21,205 nt of DNA from MED-G16 sp964467915 (lineage in GTDB: Bacteria; Bacteroidota; Bacteroidia; Cytophagales; MED-G16). Positions 7,999 to 15,868 of this stretch are shown piece by piece. A model generated the notes under the pieces. The model made no database searches and was not told the origin of the DNA. It saw nothing but the letters and a program-made list of their open reading frames with translations. The stretch is taken from positions 1 through 21,205 of the forward strand of contig CAYXSW010000025.1 of assembly GCA_964467915.1 (NCBI GenBank), written 5' to 3'. Position 1 is the first letter of the stretch. Every line of letters starts with the position of its first letter. Position numbers and translations under genes: made by a program.

Positions 7999-8411
7999 AA
8001 ACCTTTTCTTTTTAGATATGATTGTAATATAATTGAAGCACTCACCTTATCAATATTAGATTTATCTTCTCTAAATTTTTTATTTTTTCCCATCATTAAA
8101 ATAGTTTCTTTTGCAATCTTTGATGTGTACCTTTCGTCATAAGTATCTACTTTAACCTGAGGATATTTTTTCTTTAAAACACTTATAAAACTAAGTGTTT
8201 TTTTTGTTGCATCAGTTTCTTCTCCTCGTAAATTATACGGGAGTCCAACTACCAGTAATTCAACTTTATGATCCTTGAGATAATTATTGATAAATGAAAT
8301 GATATCAGACGTATTAACTGTCTTGAAAGGAGAAGCTATTATTTTAAGTTCATCTGTTACCGCTACACCTACTCTTTTCAATCCATAATCTATACAGAGT
8401 ATTCTGCCCAT
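7995..8411 (-). CDS. ruvX: Putative Holliday junction resolvase / pre-16S rRNA nuclease, YqgF family
   Basis: Small RNase H-fold nuclease of 138 residues. In E. coli the homologue trims the 5' end of 16S rRNA; the family is also annotated as a Holliday junction resolvase. Seen: ILCIDYGLKRVGVAV (4-18) with first acidic residue D8, VVGLPYNLRGEE (54-65), DERYTS (92-97), and DKVSASIILQSYL (121-133) with D121. The ATG overlaps the TAA of the upstream gene by one base (TAATG), and the 3' end overlaps def by 4 bases. Gene adjacency with def supports a housekeeping operon. Confidence 0.93.
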   Translation of the reverse strand: MGRILCIDYGLKRVGVAVTDELKIIASPFKTVNTSDIISFINNYLKDHKVELLVVGLPYNLRGEETDATKKTLSFISVLKKKYPQVKVDTYDERYTSKIAKETILMMGKNKKFREDKSNIDKVSASIILQSYLKRKGL

Positions 8412-9172
8412 TAATTAAGAAAAGAGAAATTTCTAATGTCATCAGAGACCTTATCTTGTAAGTCCAAAGCCCTAGGAAATAAAATATGATTTTCAATAGT
8501 TGAGTGAATTTCCAATTCATTATCAAATTCCTTTAGCTCTTGGAATATCACCTTAAGATGTAAATTATTAATATTTTTTAGCGAATAGTTCTTTGTCAAG
8601 CCTCTTATACCAGCCATCTCAGAGTCCTCACTCAAATGTTTTTCAGCAATTTCTTTCAGGGATATATTCTTCATTTCAAAAAAGATTTTGGCATGATTTT
8701 TTACATTTCCATCTAGATGATAAAGATTTTGTATATATGTGAATATATATTTTTCTTCTTCTAAGACATGGTCAACAAAATCCTCATAAAAAAGAGGGAA
8801 TATAAACTTTAGATCATTAAAAAATTCATACTTTTTATCTTCTACACTAAGAGATGAAATTAGACTTTTAATGTATGGGAGTCTGTTTTTAATAAAATAA
8901 CTATGATTGTGTTTTAGATATTCAATAACCAAATTAATTGGAGAAGACTTTAAAGTTTCTAAATCCAGATCAAAAGATTCGTCCATGGAAATTCTATAGC
9001 CTACCAACAAATCTTTATCTAAATTATTTTGAACACATATATCCTTTATTTTAGTGTTATAATGATCAAAAAAATCAATCCCAAAAGAGTCTAAAGCTTT
9101 TGCGTACCTAAAATCATCTGACACTAAGTCAAAGATTTTCTTTTCATCCAGATTTTTAGTTTCTAAAAACAT
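8411..9172 (-). CDS. Hemerythrin-domain protein related to RIC/ScdA iron-sulfur repair proteins
   Basis: 253 residues. The N-terminus (about 10-60) looks like the ScdA_N/DUF542 domain: VSDDFRYAKALDSFGIDF aligns with the family pattern, but the usual following double cysteine (FCCGG) is replaced by FFD at 34-36. The rest is a four-helix hemerythrin-like domain with likely di-iron ligands: H88/H90 in KHNHSYF, H135 and E139 in DHVLEEE, the E182-E185 region in HLSEDSEMAG, and H223/E227 in EIHSTIENHILFPRA. RIC proteins repair iron-sulfur clusters after nitrosative or oxidative damage; with the cysteines gone, this one may instead sense or scavenge oxygen or nitric oxide (inference). It is the first gene of the operon with ruvX, def and murF, an unusual place for a stress gene. 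Confidence 0.75.
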   Translation of the reverse strand: MFLETKNLDEKKIFDLVSDDFRYAKALDSFGIDFFDHYNTKIKDICVQNNLDKDLLVGYRISMDESFDLDLETLKSSPINLVIEYLKHNHSYFIKNRLPYIKSLISSLSVEDKKYEFFNDLKFIFPLFYEDFVDHVLEEEKYIFTYIQNLYHLDGNVKNHAKIFFEMKNISLKEIAEKHLSEDSEMAGIRGLTKNYSLKNINNLHLKVIFQELKEFDNELEIHSTIENHILFPRALDLQDKVSDDIRNFSFLN

Positions 9173-9223
9173 GGAAATAAATGTAGAAATTAAATTTATT
9201 AATTAACAGAAAAAGTTAGGTTT

Positions 9224-10669
9224 TTATCCGTTCATCGAAACAAGAAACTCCTCATTGTTTCTAGTTCCTTTGATTTTAGAAAGAAGAAATTCCATCGCCT
9301 CAACAGAGTTCATGTCAGCTAAATACTTTCTAAGTATCCATAATCTTGACAGTTCGTCTTTACCTATGAGTAAATCTTCTCTTCTTGTTCCAGAAGCAGT
9401 AACATCAATAGCAGGATATATCCTTCTGTTAGATAATTTTCTATCTAACTGTAGTTCCATGTTACCAGTACCTTTAAATTCTTCAAAAATAACCTCGTCC
9501 ATTTTAGAGCCGGTCTCTATAAGTGCGGTCGCAATAATAGTTAAAGAACCTCCTTTTTCAACATTTCGAGCTGCTCCAAAAAATCTTTTAGGTTTATGTA
9601 GCGCATTAGCATCTACACCTCCTGATAAAATTTTTCCTGAAGATGGAATTACTGTATTATGAGCTCTTGCAAGCCTAGTAATTGAGTCAAGGAGTATTAC
9701 AACATCATGACCACACTCTACCATTCTTTTGGCTTTTTCTAAGATTATATTGGCAACTTTAACATGTCTCTCAGCTTGCTCATCAAAAGTAGAAGAAACA
9801 ACTTCTGCCTTCACACTCCTTGCCATATCTGTTACCTCCTCAGGCCTTTCATCTATAAGTAATATCATAAGATACACCTCTGGATGATTTTCAGCTATTG
9901 AGTTAGCAATTTGTTTTAAAAGAACTGTCTTTCCTGTTTTAGGCTGTGATACTATCATACCCCTCTGGCCTTTACCTATCGGTGAGAAAAGATCTAAAAT
10001 CCTTGTAGAATAATTATCTTGGTTTGTACTTAGGTTCAACTTCTCTTCAGGGAACAAGGGAGTTAAATACTTAAACGGTATTCTGTCTCTCACCTCATCT
10101 GGAGTTTTACCATTAATTTTTGATACCTCTATCAGGGCAAAATACTTTTCATTTTCTTTAGGTGGCCTTATCTTACCAAAAACAGTATCTCCAGTCTTTA
10201 GCCCAAATAATTTAATTTGAGAAGGTGACACGTAAATATCATCAGGACTAGCCAAGTAATTATAATCACTACTTCTCAAGAAGCCATAACCATCTTGCAT
10301 CATCTCCAATACACCTTCACTCTCAATAACACCCTCAAATTCTTTCACTTGCTTCTCATAATCTGATGGTTTTCTTTGAGACCTACCCCTGTCGTTAGAC
10401 CTTTCTGGTCTTTCTGAATATCCTTTTTGAGGTCTATTCCTTGGGGGGTTAGAAGAAGATTTAGAATCTTTTGGAGAAGAATTCGTGTCCTTAGAAGAAG
10501 ATCTCGTGTTCTTAGAAGATTTTTTTGGCTTTGAAATAGCCTGCTCGTCTAAAATTTTATATATAAGATCTTGTTTTGATAATTTAGAAGCACCCTTAAT
10601 TTCGAGTTCCTCTGTAATTTTTTTAAGCTCTGATAAAAGCTTATCATTTAAATCGTCCATTGTGTACAT
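9224..10669 (-). CDS. rho: Transcription termination factor Rho
   Basis: Hexameric RNA-dependent ATPase/translocase that ends transcription. At 481 residues it is longer than the E. coli protein (419). In order: Rho N-terminal helical domain (about 4-42); a Ser/Lys/Arg/Pro-rich low-complexity linker (about 46-104) that is probably disordered; an RNA-binding cold-shock-like domain from about 112 (LEMMQDGYGFLR); and the ATPase core with Walker A SQPKTGKT (241-248), LLIDERPEEVTDM (270-282), VVILLDSITRLARAHNT (323-339), and the Q/R-loop region GKILSGGVDANAL. Long N-terminal insertions are known in Rho of Bacteroidota. An alternative ATG is codon 4. It is separated by 51 bases from the RIC-like operon downstream, with no clear intrinsic terminator between them. 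Confidence 0.97.
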   Translation of the reverse strand: MYTMDDLNDKLLSELKKITEELEIKGASKLSKQDLIYKILDEQAISKPKKSSKNTRSSSKDTNSSPKDSKSSSNPPRNRPQKGYSERPERSNDRGRSQRKPSDYEKQVKEFEGVIESEGVLEMMQDGYGFLRSSDYNYLASPDDIYVSPSQIKLFGLKTGDTVFGKIRPPKENEKYFALIEVSKINGKTPDEVRDRIPFKYLTPLFPEEKLNLSTNQDNYSTRILDLFSPIGKGQRGMIVSQPKTGKTVLLKQIANSIAENHPEVYLMILLIDERPEEVTDMARSVKAEVVSSTFDEQAERHVKVANIILEKAKRMVECGHDVVILLDSITRLARAHNTVIPSSGKILSGGVDANALHKPKRFFGAARNVEKGGSLTIIATALIETGSKMDEVIFEEFKGTGNMELQLDRKLSNRRIYPAIDVTASGTRREDLLIGKDELSRLWILRKYLADMNSVEAMEFLLSKIKGTRNNEEFLVSMNG

Positions 10670-10844
10670 ATCGAAAAAATTTTAATTGAATTTATAAACT
10701 GTAAGATTGTGTTTTTAGGTTGGCCTAATAACAATTGACACCGCAATGATACCATTATTATACATATTGTCAAAAAAAATATTAATTTTTATTAGATTGA
10801 ATTATTATTGTCAATCGTGTTAACTTCATATAAAAATTCGTAGT
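10670..10844. promoter_or_regulatory. Divergent rho/serS control region
   Basis: 175 bases without a gene between two divergent housekeeping genes. It holds a TTAGG-TTGG-CCTAA inverted repeat (10715-10728) upstream of rho. TATTGTCAA is repeated directly at 10765-10773 and 10806-10814, and its core also occurs inverted as TTGACA (10735-10740). TTGACA followed after 18 bases by TATACA resembles a classic sigma-70 promoter toward serS, but no exact TAnnTTTG box is seen. Which elements act as promoters or operators is not decidable from sequence alone. Confidence 0.4.
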
Positions 10845-12119
10845 ATGATTGAACTTAATAAGTTAAGATCTGAAAAAAACAATATTGCATCAGCACTAAA
10901 GAAAAGGGGCTTAGAGGGAATTGATAATGAATTATCAAAAGTAATTGAGCTAGATGATAAGAGGAAAAGCTTAAAGTCTGAACTTGATAATATTTTAGCA
11001 GAATCAAATATTATAGCTAAGGAGATTGGTCTCAAGATTAAAAACGGAGAAAAAGATTCAGTAGATGACCTAAAAAAAAGATCAGGAAAACTTAAAGAAA
11101 AAAGTAAATCAATAGCAGAAGACCTTAAAAGTAACGAAATCAAAATCAGGGATATGCTGTGTAATATTCCTAATGTCCCTGACGAAATAGTGCCAGAAGG
11201 CAATTCGGATGAAGACAACATAATAGTGTCAAGTAAAGAATTGAATATTTCAGATGAGATAAAACATAAGCCCCACTGGGACCTTATTAAAGATTTTAAT
11301 CTAATTGATTTTGATACAGGAAATAAAATTACTGGTGCTGGTTTTCCCGTTTATGTAAATAAGGGAGCTAAACTACAAAGAGCTCTGATAAACTACTTTT
11401 TAGATGAAGCTAACAAGAATGGATATTCTGAGATTCAGCCTCCTATTCTAATAAATGAGGATTCTGGTTTTGGGACTGGACAGCTTCCAGATAAAGAGGG
11501 TCAAATGTACAAGTTAGAAGATGAGAACCTGTACATGATACCAACTGCAGAAGTTCCAATAACAAATATTTATAGAAAAAAGATAATAGATAAAGATACT
11601 CTTCCAATAAAAAATGTTGCGTACACACCTTGCTTTAGGAAAGAGGCTGGATCATGGGGTTCACACGTTAGGGGTCTTAACAGGCTCCATCAGTTTGATA
11701 AAGTTGAAATAGTTCACATAGAAAATGAAAGTGATTCTGATAGTGCACTTGAAGAGATGTGTGATTACGTAGAAAGTCTTATCAAATCATTAGAGATATC
11801 TTACAGGAAACTCTTACTTTGTGCTGGAGACTTAGGTTTTACTGCAAGTGTAACTTATGACTTTGAAGTTTATGCTCCTGGTCAGGACAGGTGGTTAGAA
11901 TGTAGTTCAGTTAGTAATTTTAGAACATATCAGGCAAATAGAATGAACTTGAAAGTAAGAGATGGTAAAAATAAGGTGCTAGCAAACACTCTAAATGGAT
12001 CAGCCTTAGCTCTCCCAAGAATTGTGGCCGCGATAATTGAGACACATCAAAACGGAAAAGAAATTAATATCCCTAAAGTCCTTCATAAGTATACTGGATT
12101 TAAAAAAATAAATTTATGA
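10845..12119 (+). CDS. serS: Seryl-tRNA synthetase
   Basis: Class II aminoacyl-tRNA synthetase that charges tRNA-Ser; 424 residues, normal length. The N-terminal coiled-coil arm that grips the tRNA long extra arm spans about 1-105 (Lys/Glu/Leu-rich heptads). The catalytic core has the TAEVP segment (234-238), motif 2 CFRKEAGSWGSHVRGLNRLH (263-282), HQFDKVEIV (282-290), and motif 3 NGSALALPRIVAAIIE (384-399). Its stop overlaps the start of the acetyltransferase gene by 4 bases (ATGA). It is first in a run serS, acetyltransferase, crtI. Confidence 0.97.
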   Translation: MIELNKLRSEKNNIASALKKRGLEGIDNELSKVIELDDKRKSLKSELDNILAESNIIAKEIGLKIKNGEKDSVDDLKKRSGKLKEKSKSIAEDLKSNEIKIRDMLCNIPNVPDEIVPEGNSDEDNIIVSSKELNISDEIKHKPHWDLIKDFNLIDFDTGNKITGAGFPVYVNKGAKLQRALINYFLDEANKNGYSEIQPPILINEDSGFGTGQLPDKEGQMYKLEDENLYMIPTAEVPITNIYRKKIIDKDTLPIKNVAYTPCFRKEAGSWGSHVRGLNRLHQFDKVEIVHIENESDSDSALEEMCDYVESLIKSLEISYRKLLLCAGDLGFTASVTYDFEVYAPGQDRWLECSSVSNFRTYQANRMNLKVRDGKNKVLANTLNGSALALPRIVAAIIETHQNGKEINIPKVLHKYTGFKKINL

Positions 12120-12568
12120 TTATCCGAAGGGGAATAAGAGAAGATATACCTCAGACACTAGAATTAATAAAAGAACTTGCTGAATACGAAAACGCTTTAG
12201 ATAAGGTGTCCAATACAATAGAAAGACTAGAGAGGGATGGCTTTGGAGAGAATAAAGTTTTTGATCTATTTGTAGCAGAAAAAAACAAAAAAATAATAGG
12301 CGTTGCAATAACTTTTTTTAGGTACTCTACGTGGAAGGGCAAGGTTTTGTATTTAGAAGATCTTATTATCAATAGTGATAGCAGAAGACAAGGAGTAGGA
12401 AAAAATTTATTTGATGAAGTAACTAAATTTGCTAAAGAGGAGTCTTGTGTTGGGCTCTCATTACAAGTACTAGACTGGAATGAGGTAGGCATAAACTTCT
12501 ATAAAAAATACAATATGAAATTTGATAGAGAATGGATAAACTGTTACCTAGAATTTGATGGAAAATAA
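12116..12568 (+). CDS. GNAT acetyltransferase of the SSAT (diamine/thialysine acetyltransferase) type
   Basis: 150-residue acetyl-CoA-dependent N-acetyltransferase. Several features match the spermidine/spermine N1-acetyltransferase (SSAT) subfamily better than generic GNATs: ELIKELAEYE (16-25), RDGFGE (40-45), WKGKVLYLEDL (73-83), the acetyl-CoA pyrophosphate loop RRQGVGK (90-96), and WNEVGINFYKKY (121-132) with the likely catalytic tyrosine Y129. Probable substrates are polyamines or lysine-like amines; the exact one is unknown. It overlaps serS by 4 bases at its start, and its last codons overlap the start of crtI by 11 bases, so the three genes are probably translated from one message. 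Confidence 0.85.
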   Translation: MIIRRGIREDIPQTLELIKELAEYENALDKVSNTIERLERDGFGENKVFDLFVAEKNKKIIGVAITFFRYSTWKGKVLYLEDLIINSDSRRQGVGKNLFDEVTKFAKEESCVGLSLQVLDWNEVGINFYKKYNMKFDREWINCYLEFDGK

Positions 12569-14036
12569 AAAAAATATTTGTGTAATAGGTAGTGGGTTTT
12601 CAGGGCTATCATCCGCGACATACCTTTCCAGTCAGGGACACAATGTCTACATACTTGAAAAAAACACTAAGCTAGGAGGAAGGGCAAGAAAATTTTCCGC
12701 AAAGGGATACACATTTGATATGGGACCCTCATGGTATTGGATGCCTGAAGTCTTTGAAAAGTATTTCAAAGACTTTGGAAAAGACATAAAAGACTACGTG
12801 AAATTAAAGAGATTAGATCCGTCTTATAAAGTGTTTTTTAATGATGAGATAGTTGATATCCCAGCAGACTATAATTCCCTAAAAGAATTACTAGAAACTA
12901 TGGAGGAAGGAAGTGGAGATAAGCTTGATGAATTTCTATCTCAAGCTGAAAAAAAATATAAAGTAGGAATAGAAAACCTTGTCTACAAACCAGGTCTTTC
13001 TATCTCTGAATTTATAGACAAGGATACAATAAGTGGAATATTTCAACTCGATGTATTTAAATCAATGCACAGCCACATCAGAAAATATTTTCAGAATGAA
13101 AAAATAATCAAGCTGCTTGAATTTCCTGTTCTATTTCTTGGTGCCATCCCAAAAAATACCCCCGCACTATATAGCTTAATGAATTATGCGGATATTAAGT
13201 TAGGGACATGGTACCCTGAAGGAGGAATGTACCAGGTCGTTGACGCAATGGTAAAGCTTGCAAAAGAAAATGGGGTAAAATTCTATAGTGGAGAGGATGT
13301 AAGAAAGTTTTCATATGATAGCAAAAACATATCACACGTGATAACATCAAAGAAGACATTTGATGTAGACTATGTTGTATGCTCTGGAGATTACCATCAT
13401 TTTGATCAAAACGTGATAGAAGAGAGGTATAGAAATTACAGTAAAAGCTACTGGGATAAAAGAGTTCTTGCCCCCTCCTCACTTCTATTTTATATTGGAC
13501 TAGAAAAAAAGTTAAAAAATGTTGCTCACCACTGCCTGTTTTTTGATAAAGATTTTGAGAAACATGCTGAAGAAATTTATTCAACTCCCAGGTGGCCCTC
13601 TGAGCCGTTATTCTATGCCTCATTTTCTTCAAAATCCGATGATTCCGTGGCCCCAAAGGGTCATGAAAATATGGTCCTTTTAATGCCAGTAGCCCCAGAC
13701 CTAGAAGACAATAGAATTATAAGAGAAAGGTATTTTGAGTTAATAGTTTCTAGACTTGAAAAACTTACTAATCAAAACATAAAAGACCACATCACATACA
13801 AGAAAAGTTACTCAATAAGAGATTTTAAAAAAGACTATAACTCATTTAAAGGAAATGCCTATGGGTTGGCTAACACACTATTTCAGACGGCTATCTTAAA
13901 GCCATCTCTCAAGAATAAAAATTTAAACAATCTTTACTTCTGTGGACAATTAACAGTCCCAGGGCCCGGGGTGCCTCCATCTATTATTTCTGGTAATGTG
14001 GTTGCGAAAGAATTGCTAAAAAATATAAATACTTAA
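12558..14036 (+). CDS. crtI: Phytoene desaturase (CrtI family)
   Basis: FAD-dependent desaturase that converts colourless phytoene into lycopene. The ATG at 12558 is chosen over the adjacent TTG at 12555, giving 492 residues. Seen: the dinucleotide-binding motif GSGFSGL (11-17) in an ICVIGSGFSGLSSATYLSSQG context, LEKNTKLGGRARKF, the substrate-binding-site segment FDMGPSWYWMP, and the C-terminal CrtI signature FCGQLTVPGPGVPPSIISGN. The FDMGPSWYWMP and GPGVPPSIISG patterns are those of bacterial phytoene desaturases rather than amine oxidases. It overlaps the acetyltransferase gene by 11 bases at the 5' end and shares a TTAA with the convergent bestrophin-like gene at the 3' end. crtB lies 1.8 kb further on, beyond two genes not known to act in this pathway. 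Confidence 0.94.
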   Translation: MENKKNICVIGSGFSGLSSATYLSSQGHNVYILEKNTKLGGRARKFSAKGYTFDMGPSWYWMPEVFEKYFKDFGKDIKDYVKLKRLDPSYKVFFNDEIVDIPADYNSLKELLETMEEGSGDKLDEFLSQAEKKYKVGIENLVYKPGLSISEFIDKDTISGIFQLDVFKSMHSHIRKYFQNEKIIKLLEFPVLFLGAIPKNTPALYSLMNYADIKLGTWYPEGGMYQVVDAMVKLAKENGVKFYSGEDVRKFSYDSKNISHVITSKKTFDVDYVVCSGDYHHFDQNVIEERYRNYSKSYWDKRVLAPSSLLFYIGLEKKLKNVAHHCLFFDKDFEKHAEEIYSTPRWPSEPLFYASFSSKSDDSVAPKGHENMVLLMPVAPDLEDNRIIRERYFELIVSRLEKLTNQNIKDHITYKKSYSIRDFKKDYNSFKGNAYGLANTLFQTAILKPSLKNKNLNNLYFCGQLTVPGPGVPPSIISGNVVAKELLKNINT

Positions 14037-14824
14037 TAATCTAACTCGTAATTTTCTAGTTTAATATCATCCATCCCGTCTCCATCAAAAGGATTCTCAA
14101 TCTGCTCTTGCACATTAAATAACGATATAAGAATAAATGAAATTATAGTATTCAGCGCATAAACTAGAAATGTTGTATCAACAATTTCTGAGCCTCCGAA
14201 TGTGGAGCCTATCTCAAAGCCCATGGCTGCATTGCCTATATTATAGATAAGAGTTGGGGCATAATAAAATGGGAATATATATATGAATAGCTCACAGTAT
14301 GCTCTTATACTCTGTGGGGTTCTATGAACCTTTATAGAGATTGTGTTCTCAATTCCCATGATCACATCACGCATTAACCTATATACTCTAAGTGAGAGAC
14401 TCCCTCCGAGAGACTCCCTGTGTAACATAATGAAATCTTGAATTTTTGCTATTGAATTATTTAACTCTGTCTTGTCATTTGACTCAGCGTAAAGGAAAGT
14501 AATTAATTGCTTTTTGACATTAATCACTTGAGTGTAAACTTTTTCTTTATCAGCATCTGATATTTTTTTTGAGGCAGAGAAGCAATATTTGATAGATGCT
14601 AGAGCTCCTTTAGCTCTTCCCAAGTGTTCTAAAGCCTTCTCTCTCCTTTGGAATGCACTCCCTAAAGTAAAGACAATTGGGAAAACAACTGCTACCGAAA
14701 TAATTGTTAAATCTAAATTATAAGTAAGTTGATACTTATATGCGATCCAGGTTGCAATCAAAGAAATAATTACAGAAATTAGAGTTCTAAAATTTAACGC
14801 GCTTGTATACTTTTTTAATATCAT
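14033..14824 (-). CDS. Bestrophin-like membrane protein
   Basis: 263 residues with four likely membrane segments (about 12-29, 39-56, 177-194 and 217-236) around a long cytoplasmic helical middle part. The C-terminal end NVQEQIENPFDGDGMDDIKL (237-256) resembles the I/ENPFxxDxxDxxL region at the end of the transmembrane core of bestrophins and of bacterial YneE-like homologues, which form pentameric anion channels. The rest of the protein is not clearly matched by eye, so the family call is moderate. It sits on the opposite strand inside the carotenoid genes: its stop shares TTAA with crtI, and its start is only 4 bases from the start of the divergent CotH-like gene. Function here is unknown. 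Confidence 0.55.
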   Translation of the reverse strand: MILKKYTSALNFRTLISVIISLIATWIAYKYQLTYNLDLTIISVAVVFPIVFTLGSAFQRREKALEHLGRAKGALASIKYCFSASKKISDADKEKVYTQVINVKKQLITFLYAESNDKTELNNSIAKIQDFIMLHRESLGGSLSLRVYRLMRDVIMGIENTISIKVHRTPQSIRAYCELFIYIFPFYYAPTLIYNIGNAAMGFEIGSTFGGSEIVDTTFLVYALNTIISFILISLFNVQEQIENPFDGDGMDDIKLENYELDY

Positions 14825-14828
14825 AGAA

Positions 14829-15863
14829 ATGAAATTTAATAAACAAACTAAAAATATTCTATTATTATGTACTTTATATTTTATTAATTTTATAAATATA
14901 GCCCAATCTCAAAATTCAGAATTGTTTTCTGATAACTTAAATCTAAATGCTCAGTTGTCTTTTGACTTTAAAGACCTCTATAAAAATACTAATGACTCAA
15001 CTTTTATTAAGTCGAAAATGGTCTTTTCTGGAAATGGATTAGAGAAAGACTCTTTGACAGTAAGAATTAGGGTAAGAGGAAACTTTAGAAAGAAGATTTG
15101 TTATTTCAAGCCCATGCGATTGGAGATTAAAAAGAAACAGGCTGAAAATACAATATTTGAAAATAATAGAAAGCTTAAGTTAGTAGTGCCTTGTCAAAAT
15201 GAGAAAGGAAAAGACGAACTTATATATAAAGAGTTGTTAGCTTATAAGTTTTTTGAGGAGGTTTCTGGTGTTTACCTCAAAACTCAACCCTTGACCTTGA
15301 AAATTATTGAGAAGAAAGGGAATAAAGAGATTGAACACACCATGTTTGCGTTCTTGATCGAAGATGATAACAAAGTTGCAAAAAGACATGACATAAAAAA
15401 ATTTCCTAAGAGAAGAGTTAGTCCTCTAATCGTCACCGATTCATCTGCAATAAATTTTGCGATGTTTTCCTATATGATTGGCAATACGGACTGGTCAATG
15501 GCATATCAGCATAACACAGAAATGTTTTTTAACGGAAAAAAACTTATTGCTATACCTTATGATTTTGATCATAGCGGATTAGTTAATGCGTACTATGCCA
15601 AGCCTAATCCAATGTTAAAGATATCAAGTGTGACAGAAAGAGTATATAGAGGTCTCTGCAAAAGAGACCCAGAAATATTTGCTTCTATGAGAGAGCTTTA
15701 CATCTCAAAAGAAGAAAATATATACAGCAGACTAAATATATACAAGGATAATTTTAATCAGAAGGAGTATAATAGGTTAACCAAATACATAAAATCGTTC
15801 TTTGATATATTGAAGTCAGAAAGTGAATTCAAAGACAAAATTCTTAGCAAGTGTAGAGGGTAA
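14829..15863 (+). CDS. Secreted CotH-kinase-like protein
   Basis: 344 residues with an N-terminal signal peptide (hydrophobic 9-24, likely signal peptidase I cut after AQS at 25-27). The body resembles the CotH family of atypical protein kinases: RIRVRGNFRKK (79-89), resembling the basic RGNS-like segment near the start of CotH domains; a GNTDWSMAYQHN segment (218-229), resembling the GNxDW…HN motif; and IPYDFDHSG (242-250), resembling the metal-binding DxD/DFG-like motif (D245, D247). These matches are by eye and partial. CotH proteins phosphorylate spore-coat proteins in Bacillus; in Gram-negative bacteria their roles are mostly unknown. The stop is 5 bases before crtB, so it is probably the first gene of the crtB-crtY-ispH-crtZ run. 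Confidence 0.55.
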   Translation: MKFNKQTKNILLLCTLYFINFINIAQSQNSELFSDNLNLNAQLSFDFKDLYKNTNDSTFIKSKMVFSGNGLEKDSLTVRIRVRGNFRKKICYFKPMRLEIKKKQAENTIFENNRKLKLVVPCQNEKGKDELIYKELLAYKFFEEVSGVYLKTQPLTLKIIEKKGNKEIEHTMFAFLIEDDNKVAKRHDIKKFPKRRVSPLIVTDSSAINFAMFSYMIGNTDWSMAYQHNTEMFFNGKKLIAIPYDFDHSGLVNAYYAKPNPMLKISSVTERVYRGLCKRDPEIFASMRELYISKEENIYSRLNIYKDNFNQKEYNRLTKYIKSFFDILKSESEFKDKILSKCRG

Positions 15864-15868
15864 TATTT

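Noticed and set aside
9173..9223. Terminator between rho and the RIC-like operon
   Set aside because: Only an imperfect A/T repeat (AAAAAGTTAGGTTTTT) is present, with no stable stem.
10826..11221. 131-codon minus-strand frame opposite the SerRS coiled coil
   Set aside because: Ser/Leu/Phe-rich reading is the expected antisense of a Lys/Glu-rich coiled coil.
12555..12557. TTG as start of crtI
   Set aside because: The next codon is ATG, which is a stronger start and fits the family N-terminus.
13195..13656. 153-codon minus-strand frame inside crtI
   Set aside because: Antisense to conserved CrtI sequence; composition unlike a real protein of this genome.
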